Assembly: GCA_037445635.1 (NCBI GenBank)
Contig: JBBIKC010000003.1
Span: 62,001-126,000, forward strand
Direction: 5' to 3'
Source of the DNA: JBFMCC01 sp037445635
Lineage (GTDB): Bacteria; Chloroflexota; Anaerolineae; Anaerolineales; Villigracilaceae
DNA: 64,000 bases
Shown: positions 17,720 through 26,800 of the stretch, piece by piece
Layout of the letters: each line of letters begins with the position of its first letter
Position numbering within the stretch: the first letter of the stretch is position 1
The notes under the pieces: generated by a model
Told to the model about the DNA's origin: nothing
Database searches by the model: none
Seen by the model: only the letters and a program-made list of their open reading frames with translations
Position numbers and translations under genes: made by a program

Positions 17720-18526
17720 ATGGCACTGCGCGGTAACCTGAGAGATTTTACAATCACCCAACTGCTCAACCTGATCAATCTGGCTGGCAAGACGGGGACA
17801 TTAATTGTGGACGGGCCGACGGATCAGGCGGCGGTGGCGTTTCGAGAAGGGAAATTGGCCTACGCGCGCATCGGGCACGAGGACAACCGTCTGGCGACCG
17901 TGTTGCACAAGGCCAACAAATTGACTGTCAACCAGTACCGTGCGCTGGTGGAGCGGGCAGGCCAGATGACGGATAAGGAACTGGGCCTGTTACTGATCAA
18001 CGCCGGGTACGTCTCGCAGGAAGACATCCTGCTCAATCTGCAGCAGTATTTTACGGAGGTCGTCCGCCGTCTGTTCACGTGGGTGGAAGGCTTCTTCCGT
18101 TTCGAGGCGGAGATGCTCCCGCCGGAGGACCGCATCAACGTGCGGCTCGACCTGGAGAACATTATCATCGAAGGCTCGCGGCAGTTGCGCGAGTGGGAGC
18201 AGTTGCAGGACGAGATCCCCAGCCTGGATATGGCGCTCAAGTTCACCGAGCGCCCGCTCAAGAATGTGAACCTGAGTGTGGAGGAATGGCGGGTGGTCTC
18301 GTACATCAATCCGAAAAACACAATGAAGCAGATTGCCGCGGCCAACAAACTGAACGAGATGGACATCCGCCGCATTGTGTACGGATTGTTGCAGGCCGGG
18401 CTGGTGGAAGTGACCCGCCCCGAAGGCATAGCGCCGCCGATCCCCAGCCGCATGTTCCCGACCGAGGACAAGGAAGAGCAGAAATCGCTGGTCAACCGCC
18501 TGATCGGGCGGATCCGTTCGTTATAG
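17720..18526 (+). CDS. DUF4388 (PATAN-like) domain protein
   Basis: A 268-residue cytoplasmic protein. Its N-terminal domain (LRGNLRDFTITQLLNLINLAGKTGTLIV, then AAVAFREGKLAYAR) is a DUF4388/PATAN domain, found in bacterial signalling proteins tied to gliding, polarity and two-component networks. The C-terminal part is helical with a winged-helix look (EWRVVSYINPKNTMKQIAAA). It begins the plus-strand operon and precedes a Ras-like GTPase, a pairing also seen in other Chloroflexota and Deltaproteobacteria. Its molecular role is unknown; an adaptor for the GTPase is a reasonable guess. Confidence 0.8.
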   Translation: MALRGNLRDFTITQLLNLINLAGKTGTLIVDGPTDQAAVAFREGKLAYARIGHEDNRLATVLHKANKLTVNQYRALVERAGQMTDKELGLLLINAGYVSQEDILLNLQQYFTEVVRRLFTWVEGFFRFEAEMLPPEDRINVRLDLENIIIEGSRQLREWEQLQDEIPSLDMALKFTERPLKNVNLSVEEWRVVSYINPKNTMKQIAAANKLNEMDIRRIVYGLLQAGLVEVTRPEGIAPPIPSRMFPTEDKEEQKSLVNRLIGRIRSL

Positions 18527-18553
18527 TCATTATCGCCGGAAGGAATTGCACTT

Positions 18554-19093
18554 ATGCAGACAGTCAAAATGGTGGTCACCGGGCCGTTCAGCGCCGGGAA
18601 GACGCAGTTCATTCAATCGGTCAGCGAAATCGACGTGGTTTCGACCGAGCGAAAGATATCCTCCTCGGAGGAACGCGCCGTGAAGGACGCCACCACGGTC
18701 GCGATGGACTTCGGCCGCATCACCGTGGACGAGGACCTGGTCCTGTACCTGTTCGGGACGCCCGGCCAGAAGCGCTTCGACTTCATGTGGGAGATCCTCT
18801 CGGAGGGTATGCTTGGGTTTATCGTCATGGTGGACAGCACCCGTCCCGAGACGTTCCGCGAGGCGCGCAGTATCCTCGAGACCTTCCGCGCCTACGCGCC
18901 GACTCCGTACGTGGTCGCTGCCAACAAGAAGGATAAGAAAGACGCCTGGGAACTCGATGACATGCGTCACGCCCTGCGCCTCGACTCGAAGGTGAAACTG
19001 CTGTCGTGCACGGCCACGAACCGCAAGTCGGTCAAGGCAGTGCTTCTGGAATTGTTGTACAGCATTCTCGCAGAAATGGAGTCGGGGGGATAG
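18554..19093 (+). CDS. Ras-like small GTPase (MglA/CvnD-type)
   Basis: A 179-residue single-domain GTPase. G1 is VVTGPFSAGKTQFI (about 7-20), switch II/G3 reads FGTPGQKRFDFMW (near 72), G4 is NKKDKKD (near 122) and a G5-like SCTATNRKS follows. The GTPGQ variant of DxxG is typical of the bacterial MglA/CvnD/ATP-GTP-binding group that controls polarity and signalling. GGAAGGAA precedes the ATG. It lies between the DUF4388 protein and an alpha/beta hydrolase. No obvious GAP gene (roadblock/MglB) is present in the window. Confidence 0.88.
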   Translation: MQTVKMVVTGPFSAGKTQFIQSVSEIDVVSTERKISSSEERAVKDATTVAMDFGRITVDEDLVLYLFGTPGQKRFDFMWEILSEGMLGFIVMVDSTRPETFREARSILETFRAYAPTPYVVAANKKDKKDAWELDDMRHALRLDSKVKLLSCTATNRKSVKAVLLELLYSILAEMESGG

Positions 19094-19117
19094 GGGCCTT
19101 CCGGCGTTTGATCACCC

Positions 19118-19918
19118 GTGTCCTCGATCACCACCGATCAGGGTATCGTCCACTACGAAGTTTACGGTCGCGGGCGGCCTGTCATCCTGTTGCACGGCTG
19201 GCTCGGCTCCTGGGGTCTCTGGCAGGAGACGATGTCCATTCTGGGGCAGGCGTACCGCACCTACGCGCTGGATTTTTGGGGGTTTGGCGAATCGGGTAAG
19301 AAGCGCGAGACCTATGCCGTTCAGGATTTCGTCAGCCTGGTGGACCAGTTCATGGAGCAGCTGGGCATCGCCCGCGCGCCGCTCGTCGGTCACAGCATGG
19401 GCGGGACGGTCAGCCTGTCGGTGGCGATCCGTTACCCGCACCGTATCAGCAAGGTGGTCGTCGTTGGATCGCCCATTGTCGGTTCATCCCTCGCGCCCCT
19501 GTTGAAACTGGCGGGCTATCGTGTGAATGCCTTTCTCCTTTTCAATCTGATGGGCCCGTTTCGTGCCTGGATGAAGTACTTCTATTCCCGCGTCATATGC
19601 AGCGACCCGCGCTTCCCGGAGATGATGGACCGCGACCTCTCGCGCACCACTCTCGAATCCTTCCTCCTGAGCATCGCCTCCCTGCGCCGTACCGACCTGC
19701 GCCCCATGCTCGACCAGATCAAGGTTCCCGCGCTGGGCATCTATGGCGACAAAGATAAGGTCGTCCATCCGCTTCAATGGCGACAGATGCAGGCGGGGAT
19801 TGCCCATGCAAAGATTGTGCGGTTCGAGAAAGCCGGTCATTTCCCCATGCTGGAAGAGCCGATTCCCTTTACGCAGACATTGAAATCCTTCCTCGACGAA
19901 GAGACACCCTCCTCATGA
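19118..19918 (+). CDS. Alpha/beta-fold hydrolase
   Basis: A 266-residue alpha/beta hydrolase. The oxyanion region HGWLGSWGLW is near 24-33, the nucleophile elbow GHSMGG has its Ser near 91, the acid is in YGDKDKVV near 213, and the catalytic His is in AGHFPML near 243. The triad looks complete. The start is a GTG at 19118 and the end overlaps the V4R gene by ATGA. The substrate is not predictable; the lipid-type neighbours suggest an ester or thioester. A paralogue at 31798 has lost the nucleophile. Confidence 0.88.
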   Translation: MSSITTDQGIVHYEVYGRGRPVILLHGWLGSWGLWQETMSILGQAYRTYALDFWGFGESGKKRETYAVQDFVSLVDQFMEQLGIARAPLVGHSMGGTVSLSVAIRYPHRISKVVVVGSPIVGSSLAPLLKLAGYRVNAFLLFNLMGPFRAWMKYFYSRVICSDPRFPEMMDRDLSRTTLESFLLSIASLRRTDLRPMLDQIKVPALGIYGDKDKVVHPLQWRQMQAGIAHAKIVRFEKAGHFPMLEEPIPFTQTLKSFLDEETPSS

Positions 19919-20541
19919 ATCCTTCACGGCAATTTTTCTATCCAAACCAGATGGGGAGGATCATGCTTGCCTCGCTCGAAGAGGTGGTCGGGCGGAACGG
20001 CATCAATGCGGTGCTCAACCTCGCGGGTCATCCCGAACTAATCGGCAACTACCCGCCCGCCGACCTCGAACGGGAATTCTCCTTCGAGACCGTCAGTGGA
20101 CTGCATGTCGTGCTGGAACAAGCCTATGGTCCGCGCGGGGGGCGTGGCCTGGCGCTGCGGGCCGGGCGCGTCTGTTTCAAGTACGGGATGCGCGAATTCG
20201 GTCCGATGATGGGGCTGACGGAGACCGCTTTTCGCCTCCTGCCGCTGAACGCGAAATTGAAGACCGGCGGACAGGCCTTCGCCGACCTGTTCAACCGCCT
20301 GACCGATCAACGCGTCCGCCTCGAAGACGCCGGGGCGAAATTGCTCTGGCACATCGAACGCTGTCCGCTTTGCTGGGGACGTCATACCGGCGAGCCGTCC
20401 TGTCACATGGCTGTAGGACTGTTGCAGGAATGTTTGTACTGGGTGAGCGGTGGTAAGATATTCAATGTCGAAGAGACCCAGTGCGTCGCCGAAGGCGACC
20501 CGGTCTGCACGATCGAAATTGACAAGACGCCTCTGGCCTAG
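19915..20541 (+). CDS. V4R (4-vinyl reductase-like) domain protein
   Basis: A 208-residue protein with a C-terminal V4R domain that includes the conserved cysteine cluster CPLCWGRHTGEPSCHM (about 145-160) and the typical end QCVAEGDPVCTIEI. V4R domains resemble BchJ and sense small hydrophobic ligands or metals in regulators and accessory proteins; they are not proven reductases. The gene overlaps the upstream hydrolase by ATGA, so the two are translationally coupled. Confidence 0.82.
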   Translation: MNPSRQFFYPNQMGRIMLASLEEVVGRNGINAVLNLAGHPELIGNYPPADLEREFSFETVSGLHVVLEQAYGPRGGRGLALRAGRVCFKYGMREFGPMMGLTETAFRLLPLNAKLKTGGQAFADLFNRLTDQRVRLEDAGAKLLWHIERCPLCWGRHTGEPSCHMAVGLLQECLYWVSGGKIFNVEETQCVAEGDPVCTIEIDKTPLA

Positions 20542-20547
20542 CAGGAT

Positions 20548-21825
20548 ATGCTGAAGGTCATTCTCCCCGCTCCCAAACTGATCCCGCCGTTCAACGAACC
20601 GGCGCGGGATCTGCGCGTCCAGAACCACCCGCTCTGGTTGTGGCAGCGCACGATGCTGGCGCCCTACGTCACCCGCGAGCATGAACTGCGCCCCGGCGAA
20701 CGCCTGCCGCAGGTGCGGGAGGCCACACTGGTCTACCGCGATAACCTGTTCTTCGACGAAGACTATATCCGCCTGTTCCTGGCCGAGGCGCGCAAGCGCG
20801 GGCGGGCGGTGCGCGCCGCCTTTCGCTCCGACGACCCGGCCTTTCGCGAACACGCCCTGCCGCTTTCCACGTCCTATACCGCGGCGGGAAACCTTTATCT
20901 GGCCGACCTGTGGTATTACCCGCGCGGCCCGGTGGCAGACGCCGAACCGCTGGTGATTGACCTCGGCGCGATGGAAGTCGGTTATTATCACGTTCCGACC
21001 TATATGGCCGATGAGCGCGGCGACCTGGTCTTCCAGGTGCCGATCCGTTCGCTGATGGCGATTGACTGCTGGGTTCACGTGTACATCGCCGACGTGGTCT
21101 TCGGTCTCTTCGGGCGCGGCCTGCGCTTCGAAACCCGCCTCAGCCGCGACCTTGGCTTTAAACTCAAGATTCTCGGCAAAGCCCTCTACGAGGGCCGCCA
21201 GGTGCTGGAGTGTTCGGAACTGGTGAAAGTGGGAAAGAACTGTGTCATTGACCCGCGCGCCGTCATCCACGGCCCGACCACCATCGGCGATAACGTCACC
21301 ATCAACGCCGGAGCCGTGATCGAAAACTGCATCATCGGCAACAACGTCAATATTTCGCAGGACGTTCAACTGATGCTGTCGGTCGTGGGGGACGGAGCCT
21401 TCCTGCCGTTCCGCGCCGCCCTGTTCATGACTACCGTCATGGAAAACTCCATGATCGCGCAGAACACCTGTCTGCAAATGTGCGTGGTCGGCCGCAACAC
21501 CTTTATCGGCGCTGGCACCACCTTCACCGATTATAATTTGATCCCCGTGCCTCTGCGCGCCCTGGACGGCAACCAGCAGTTGCACATTTCCAACCGGCCC
21601 GTCATGGGCAGTTGCGTGGGGCACAACTGCCGCCTCGGCTCCGGGCTGATCGTCTACCCGTCCCGCATGATCGAATCGGACGTGGTGCTGATCGCCTCGA
21701 AGGACAGGCGCGTCATAGATCACGACATCCGCTTCGAGGACAGCGATCATCACCTGCTGAAGAACGCCAGCCTGCACCGCGCCCTGTACCGCCCGGAGCG
21801 CCAGTCGGAGGCGGAATCATGGTAA
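20548..21825 (+). CDS. Left-handed beta-helix acyltransferase/nucleotidyltransferase-like protein
   Basis: A 425-residue protein. Residues about 1-190 form an unusual N-terminal region without a motif I can name. From about 225 hexapeptide repeats appear (VGKNCVIDPRAVIHGPTTIG, then IGDNVTINAGAVIENCIIG and IGNNVNISQDVQ), resuming near 310-370, as in left-handed beta-helix acyltransferases such as GlmU. It should make a trimer that transfers an acyl or nucleotidyl group or provides a scaffold. It starts 6 bases after the V4R stop and is followed by the acyl-ACP reductase homologue. Confidence 0.75.
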   Translation: MLKVILPAPKLIPPFNEPARDLRVQNHPLWLWQRTMLAPYVTREHELRPGERLPQVREATLVYRDNLFFDEDYIRLFLAEARKRGRAVRAAFRSDDPAFREHALPLSTSYTAAGNLYLADLWYYPRGPVADAEPLVIDLGAMEVGYYHVPTYMADERGDLVFQVPIRSLMAIDCWVHVYIADVVFGLFGRGLRFETRLSRDLGFKLKILGKALYEGRQVLECSELVKVGKNCVIDPRAVIHGPTTIGDNVTINAGAVIENCIIGNNVNISQDVQLMLSVVGDGAFLPFRAALFMTTVMENSMIAQNTCLQMCVVGRNTFIGAGTTFTDYNLIPVPLRALDGNQQLHISNRPVMGSCVGHNCRLGSGLIVYPSRMIESDVVLIASKDRRVIDHDIRFEDSDHHLLKNASLHRALYRPERQSEAESW

Positions 21826-21829
21826 CCGA

Positions 21830-22915
21830 ATGGACAGTTTCGCCTTTATCGTTCACCCGATCAACGTCAAGCGCGATGTCAGCCGCAAATACCCGTTCCT
21901 CGGCCGCGTCCTGAGCGAACCCGTTATCGAATTCTTTTCCCAGCACTTTCCCCCTGTGTATCTTTCCGAAATCGAAGGGATTACTTCCGCCGCCACCGGC
22001 CGGCAGGTGAAAGGCTGGCTGGTGGCCTGCCCGCTCACGCCCAGACAAATGTTGGAGTTGCCGGAAGCGCGCGTTTATCGTAAGATTATCCAGACGGGAC
22101 GCATGGCCGAGCGCCTCGGCGCGCAGATTCTGGGACTCGGCGCGTTCACCTCGGTGGTGGGCGACGCCGGCGTATCCATCGCGGACGCCCTGGCAGTCCC
22201 CGTGACGACCGGCGATTCCTACACCGTAGCCGTCGCCGTGGAGTCCATCCGGCAGGCGGCCGGCGTGATGGACATCCCGCTGGAGGAGGCTGCGCTGGCG
22301 GTGGTCGGCGCGACCGGCAAGATCGGCCAGGTCTGCGCCGAGATGCTGGCGGACGACGTGGCCCGGCTGATTCTGATCGGCCGCAGGGAAGACGCGCTCG
22401 AAGCAGCGCGCGCCCGGCTGCGGGTCCGCACCGGAAGCGAGGTCATCGCCAGCACAAATATGGATTCGCTTGCCGAAGCCGACCTGATCCTGACCGTCAC
22501 CAGCGCCGTCCACGACGTGATCCGCCCGGAACATCTCAAGCCGGGCAGTGTGGTCTGCGATGTGGCCCGCCCCCGCGACGTTTCTGCAATGGTCGCCCGG
22601 GCGAGAAATGATATATTAGTGATTGACGGCGGAATGGTTGACGTGCCAGGCCCCGTTGATTTCCACTTTAACTTCGGGTTTCCGCCCGGCAAGGCGTATG
22701 CCTGCATGGCCGAGACGATAGCCCTGGCGCTCGAGGGCCGCTTCGAGGATTACACGCTGGGCAAAGAGATCACCCGCGAGCGGGTGGAAGAAATCGCTGC
22801 CATAGCCAGCAGACACGGGTTCCGCCTGAGCGGATTCCGTTCGTTCGAAAGGGAAGTGACCGAAGAGCAAATCGAAGCCGTGCGCCGCAATGCAAAATTG
22901 TCGCGGCGCCACTAG
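21830..22915 (+). CDS. Long-chain acyl-ACP reductase-like protein (AAR family)
   Basis: A 361-residue homologue of cyanobacterial acyl-[acyl-carrier-protein] reductase, which makes fatty aldehydes. The C-terminal half has the Rossmann motif VVGATGKIGQVCAE (about 158-171). It also has DVARPRDV, and the active-site context AYACMAETIALALEG where Cys292 aligns by eye with the catalytic cysteine (FACFAE) of the Synechococcus enzyme. VTTGDSYTVA (about 124-133) matches the family as well. No aldehyde-deformylating oxygenase is seen nearby, so alkanes are not implied; an aldehyde or alcohol for lipid synthesis is more likely. Operon neighbours include a beta-helix acyltransferase-like protein and an alpha/beta hydrolase. 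Confidence 0.8.
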   Translation: MDSFAFIVHPINVKRDVSRKYPFLGRVLSEPVIEFFSQHFPPVYLSEIEGITSAATGRQVKGWLVACPLTPRQMLELPEARVYRKIIQTGRMAERLGAQILGLGAFTSVVGDAGVSIADALAVPVTTGDSYTVAVAVESIRQAAGVMDIPLEEAALAVVGATGKIGQVCAEMLADDVARLILIGRREDALEAARARLRVRTGSEVIASTNMDSLAEADLILTVTSAVHDVIRPEHLKPGSVVCDVARPRDVSAMVARARNDILVIDGGMVDVPGPVDFHFNFGFPPGKAYACMAETIALALEGRFEDYTLGKEITRERVEEIAAIASRHGFRLSGFRSFEREVTEEQIEAVRRNAKLSRRH

Positions 22916-22930
22916 AACTGGGAGGCTCGC

Positions 22931-23824
22931 ATGGGAAAACCCCGCCTTTTGGTCGTCGAAGACGACGCCGACATCCAGAACATGCTGAAGATCTACTTCG
23001 GCGGTCTGGACTTCGAGGTGGATACCGCCTCGCGCGGCGCCGACGCGCTGGAAAAGACGCGTTCGGTCCTGCCGCACTTGATCGTGCTCGACATCATGCT
23101 GCCGGATATTGACGGGTACGAGGTCTGCCGCACCCTGCGGACGAACACGCGCACCAGCCATATCCCGGTCATCTTCCTGACGCAGAAGGATGAGCGCAGC
23201 GACAAATTGCAGGGCCTCGAACTCGGCGCGGACGATTACATCACCAAGCCGTTCGATATCGAAGAATTGAAACTGCGCGTGACCGGCGCCATACGCCGCT
23301 CGGAACGCGAGAGCCTCACCGATCCCCGCTCCGGACTCCCAGCCGGACGTTTGATCGAGGAGCAATTGCGGCGCATCATCCGCGAGACGGGCTGGGCCCT
23401 GCTCGATTTTCGCATCAACCACTTCGATGCCTTCCGCGATGTGTACGGTTTCGTGGCCGGCGACGACGTGATGCGGTTCACCGCCATGCTGTTGAACGAA
23501 GTGGTGGACGAACTCGGCACGCCCAGCGATTTCATCGGTCATGCGGGAGGCGATAATTTCATCGTCATCACCGCCGAAGCCTCCGCGAACGCGATTCGCG
23601 ACCGCATGAAGCAGCGCTTCGCCGAGGAGGTCCAGTCCCATTACAACTTTTTGGACCGCCAGCAGGGATTCATCCAGGTCCCCCGCGACGGGACCAGCGT
23701 GCAAACGCCATTCATGACCCTGGCGGTAGGTGTTGTGTCTCCAAGCAGGCAGTCATTTGCCGACATCCGCGAAATCACCGAACTGGCTGCGGAGGCGCGC
23801 CGACAGGATGCGATGAGCGCCTAG
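22931..23824 (+). CDS. Response regulator with degenerate GGDEF-like output domain
   Basis: A 297-residue protein. A receiver domain (residues 1-125) has the acidic pair VVEDDAD, phospho-acceptor Asp in IVLDIMLPD (about 54) and Lys in TKPFD. The C-terminal domain (about 135-290) has the overall GGDEF order, but the signature is GHAGGDNF instead of GG(D/E)EF. Diguanylate cyclase activity is therefore doubtful, and it may bind nucleotide or act as a protein platform. GGGAGG precedes the ATG. It comes just before the giant kinase and is probably one of its partners. Confidence 0.85.
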   Translation: MGKPRLLVVEDDADIQNMLKIYFGGLDFEVDTASRGADALEKTRSVLPHLIVLDIMLPDIDGYEVCRTLRTNTRTSHIPVIFLTQKDERSDKLQGLELGADDYITKPFDIEELKLRVTGAIRRSERESLTDPRSGLPAGRLIEEQLRRIIRETGWALLDFRINHFDAFRDVYGFVAGDDVMRFTAMLLNEVVDELGTPSDFIGHAGGDNFIVITAEASANAIRDRMKQRFAEEVQSHYNFLDRQQGFIQVPRDGTSVQTPFMTLAVGVVSPSRQSFADIREITELAAEARRQDAMSA

Positions 23825-23844
23825 CGCTCGAGGTTGTACCTGTT

Positions 23845-26800
23845 ATGTTTGCCGGGTTGAGCCTGGGCGTCGGATTGATCCTCGCCGGACTGGTGTTCGT
23901 CCTGCTGGTCTGGTTGCTGCTCAAACTATCCTCGCGGGCTCCTCTCGAGGGGCGTACTGCCCTGCAATCCTTTCCTCCCCCTGAATCACAATCCAGCGAA
24001 TCTGTGTTGATCATCGAACCGGGCGGCCGCGTGGAGTTCATCAACGCGCCGGCCCGCCAGGCGTTCGGCATGGCCGATGATGAGGCTCCCGACCTCGAGC
24101 GGTTGATGCGCCGTGTGCGCCCCGCGGAGGAATTCCTGGACTTGTGCATCGCCCCCGGCCAGAAGCGTTTCTCGGTCAACGGGCGGTTGATGGAGGCTTC
24201 CTCCTATCAGGTACCGGGCCCGTATCCGCTGATGCTGGTCTCCCTGCGCGGCCTGGATCTGGCGCCCTTGTTGGAAGGAGGGGAGGGCGCTCCGAACGCG
24301 GTCTTGAAGGTCGTGGCGGATTTTACCCAGTCCATTTTCGCCAGCCTGGAGTTCAACGACACCCTGCTGGCTATCTTTCAAAACGTGGGACGCCTCGTCG
24401 CGGCGGACAGGATGGAGATCAAGGTCTGGGACGCGGCCGCCCAGGCCTTCGTCCCGTACCGCTTCGAGGGGGAGAGCGGGCTGCCGCGCGTGGTCAAGTC
24501 GGCGCGCGCCCAGTTCAGCGGCTTCACCGATTCGCTGGCATCCGGCCGTCAGGCGCTGTTCCTGCCGGATGTCAAATCCGCTCCCGGCAGCGAGGAGATT
24601 GAGCGCTCCGGATTGGCCGCTTATCTTGGGATCCCGCTTCAGGTCGGCAGTGAGCTGGTCGGTACGCTGGAGATCGGTCAGACGACCCATGCCACGCTCG
24701 GTGAACGCGACCTGGAATTGGTGACCCTGCTTGCCGGGCAGGCGGCGGTCGCCATCCGCAACGCGCGGCTTTTCGAGGCCGAACAGAAACGGATTGGCGA
24801 ACTGCGCGGTCTCTCGAACCTGGCGCAGTCCTCCGCCTCGATCCAGGACTCGAAGGAGCTCTTCACGCGGCTGGTGGATAGCATTGCGCCGCTATTCAAT
24901 GTCGAGATCGTCGGCTTTCTGCTCTACGACGAGACCGAGCACGCCCTCGAAGGCCTGATGCCGTTCAAGGGGCTGCCGCCGAACGTGGTGAACATTTACC
25001 GCACCGTGATCAAACCTGGCAGTCCGGCAGACCGCCTGCTGGTGAAACGGGAACTCATCCTGATGACGGACGCGGCGCGCGACCTGACCATGCACGAACT
25101 GGGCCTGCACGACCTGGCCATGCTGGCCAGTCTGCGCGAAGCGGCCTTCGTGCCTCTGCTCTCCGGCGAACGGCTGCTGGGGTATCTCCAACTTGCCAAT
25201 CATCGCGGCGGAACGTCCGCATTCACCGCCGACGAACTGCACCTGGCCAGAACAGTGGCCGACCAGGCCGCTGCGGCCATCGAAAACGCGGTGCTCGTTC
25301 AAGATTCGCGCCTGAACTCCCGCCGTTCTGAAGCCCTGGATCGCATCGCCCGTCTGGTGATCTCACCCGCCCCGCTGGACGTAGTCCTGCAATCCTCGGT
25401 GCAGGAATTGGCCGCCCTCCTGCAAGTGGATGCGGCCGCTGTCTTTCTGTTGGACGACGAGCACCCCGGCCTCCGGCTGGCGCCCTCCTCGATATGGGGT
25501 CTTTCGCCCGAACAGGCCAAGCCGCTCCAGCGCATCGAATTTCACGAGGACGATTTTCTCGGCTCCGTTTCGAGCACCCGCCAGCCGTTCCTTTCCGGCC
25601 GATTAACCGTGGATGAGCGCGTCAATTCCCTCTACATCCGCAACTTCGGAGCGCTGGGAATGGAATCCATCGTCGTCCTCCCGCTGGTGGCGCGAGATCG
25701 CAATGTGGGCGAATTCATGTTTGCCAGCCGTCAGGCGGATTTCTTCAAGGCGTCCGACCTGCAGGTTTTGACCACCGCCGGCGGTTTGATCGCCGCGGCT
25801 GTGGAAGGTGCCAGCCTGCTCCATCAGACCGATGAAAGCCTGCGCCGCCGCGTCGACCAGTTGATGGCTGTGACGCGTGTCACGCGCGAACTCAATTCGA
25901 CCCTCGACCTGGATCGCCTGCTGGAGGTGATCCACACCGAGAGCCTGCGCACCACCCGCGCTGGTTGCGGGACGCTCCTGCTTCTGGACCCCGCCTCGGG
26001 TCCGCAAGATCCGCGCGTTGTCTACTCTCTGGGCTGCAATGAGAATCCGCTCTCGCCGCTTACGCGGCAGGTGCTCGCCACCGGCCAGCCCCTGCTGGTC
26101 GCCGACACCGGCACCTGGCAGTATCCGCCCCCGCATGAGGGCGTTGGCTCGGCGCTGGTGGTCCCGGTCACCCAGCAGGGCAAGACGGTCGGCCTGCTTC
26201 ATTTGCATGCCGAACAACCGAACTTCTTCGATCAGATAGCGCTCGAAACCGCGCAGACTCTGGCCGCGCAGGCCGCGCTGGCGCTCGCCAATGCGCGCCG
26301 TTATCAGGAGGAACGCCAGCGCGCTGAAAACCTCCGCCGCCGTGCCGAGACCCTGGCGCGCTTTACCGACACGCATTATTCCATCAACTTCGAACAGCCT
26401 CTGGAACAGTCGCTGCAGGCCATCGCTGAGGGCATTCAGGAGGCGACTCAATTCCAGGTGGTGCTCTTCAGCGTGTACGAGCCGGAGACCGGCCTGCTTC
26501 GCCGCGTGGCCGGTGTGGGCCTGCCGCCCGATACGCTGAATGATCTGCTCTCGCGCAAACAGCCTTTGCAGAGCGTCCAGCAGTTGCTCAAAGCGGAGTT
26601 CAAAGTCAGCCGTTCCTATTTCATCCCGGCCGACCAGACGCCGGTCATCCCGGCCGACGTGCATTCCGTGGTGGTCGGCTCGAAAACGGAAAATGCCCCG
26701 AACGCCTGGGACCCGGACGATTTCATGTTGACCCTGCTCGAGGACGCGGCCGGCAATCCGCTCGGCCTGTTGAGCGTGGACGCGCCCCGCGACGGTATGC

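Noticed and set aside
20038..21777. 579-codon antisense frame over the V4R and beta-helix genes
   Set aside because: Shadow of two supported plus-strand genes; sequence has no domain pattern.
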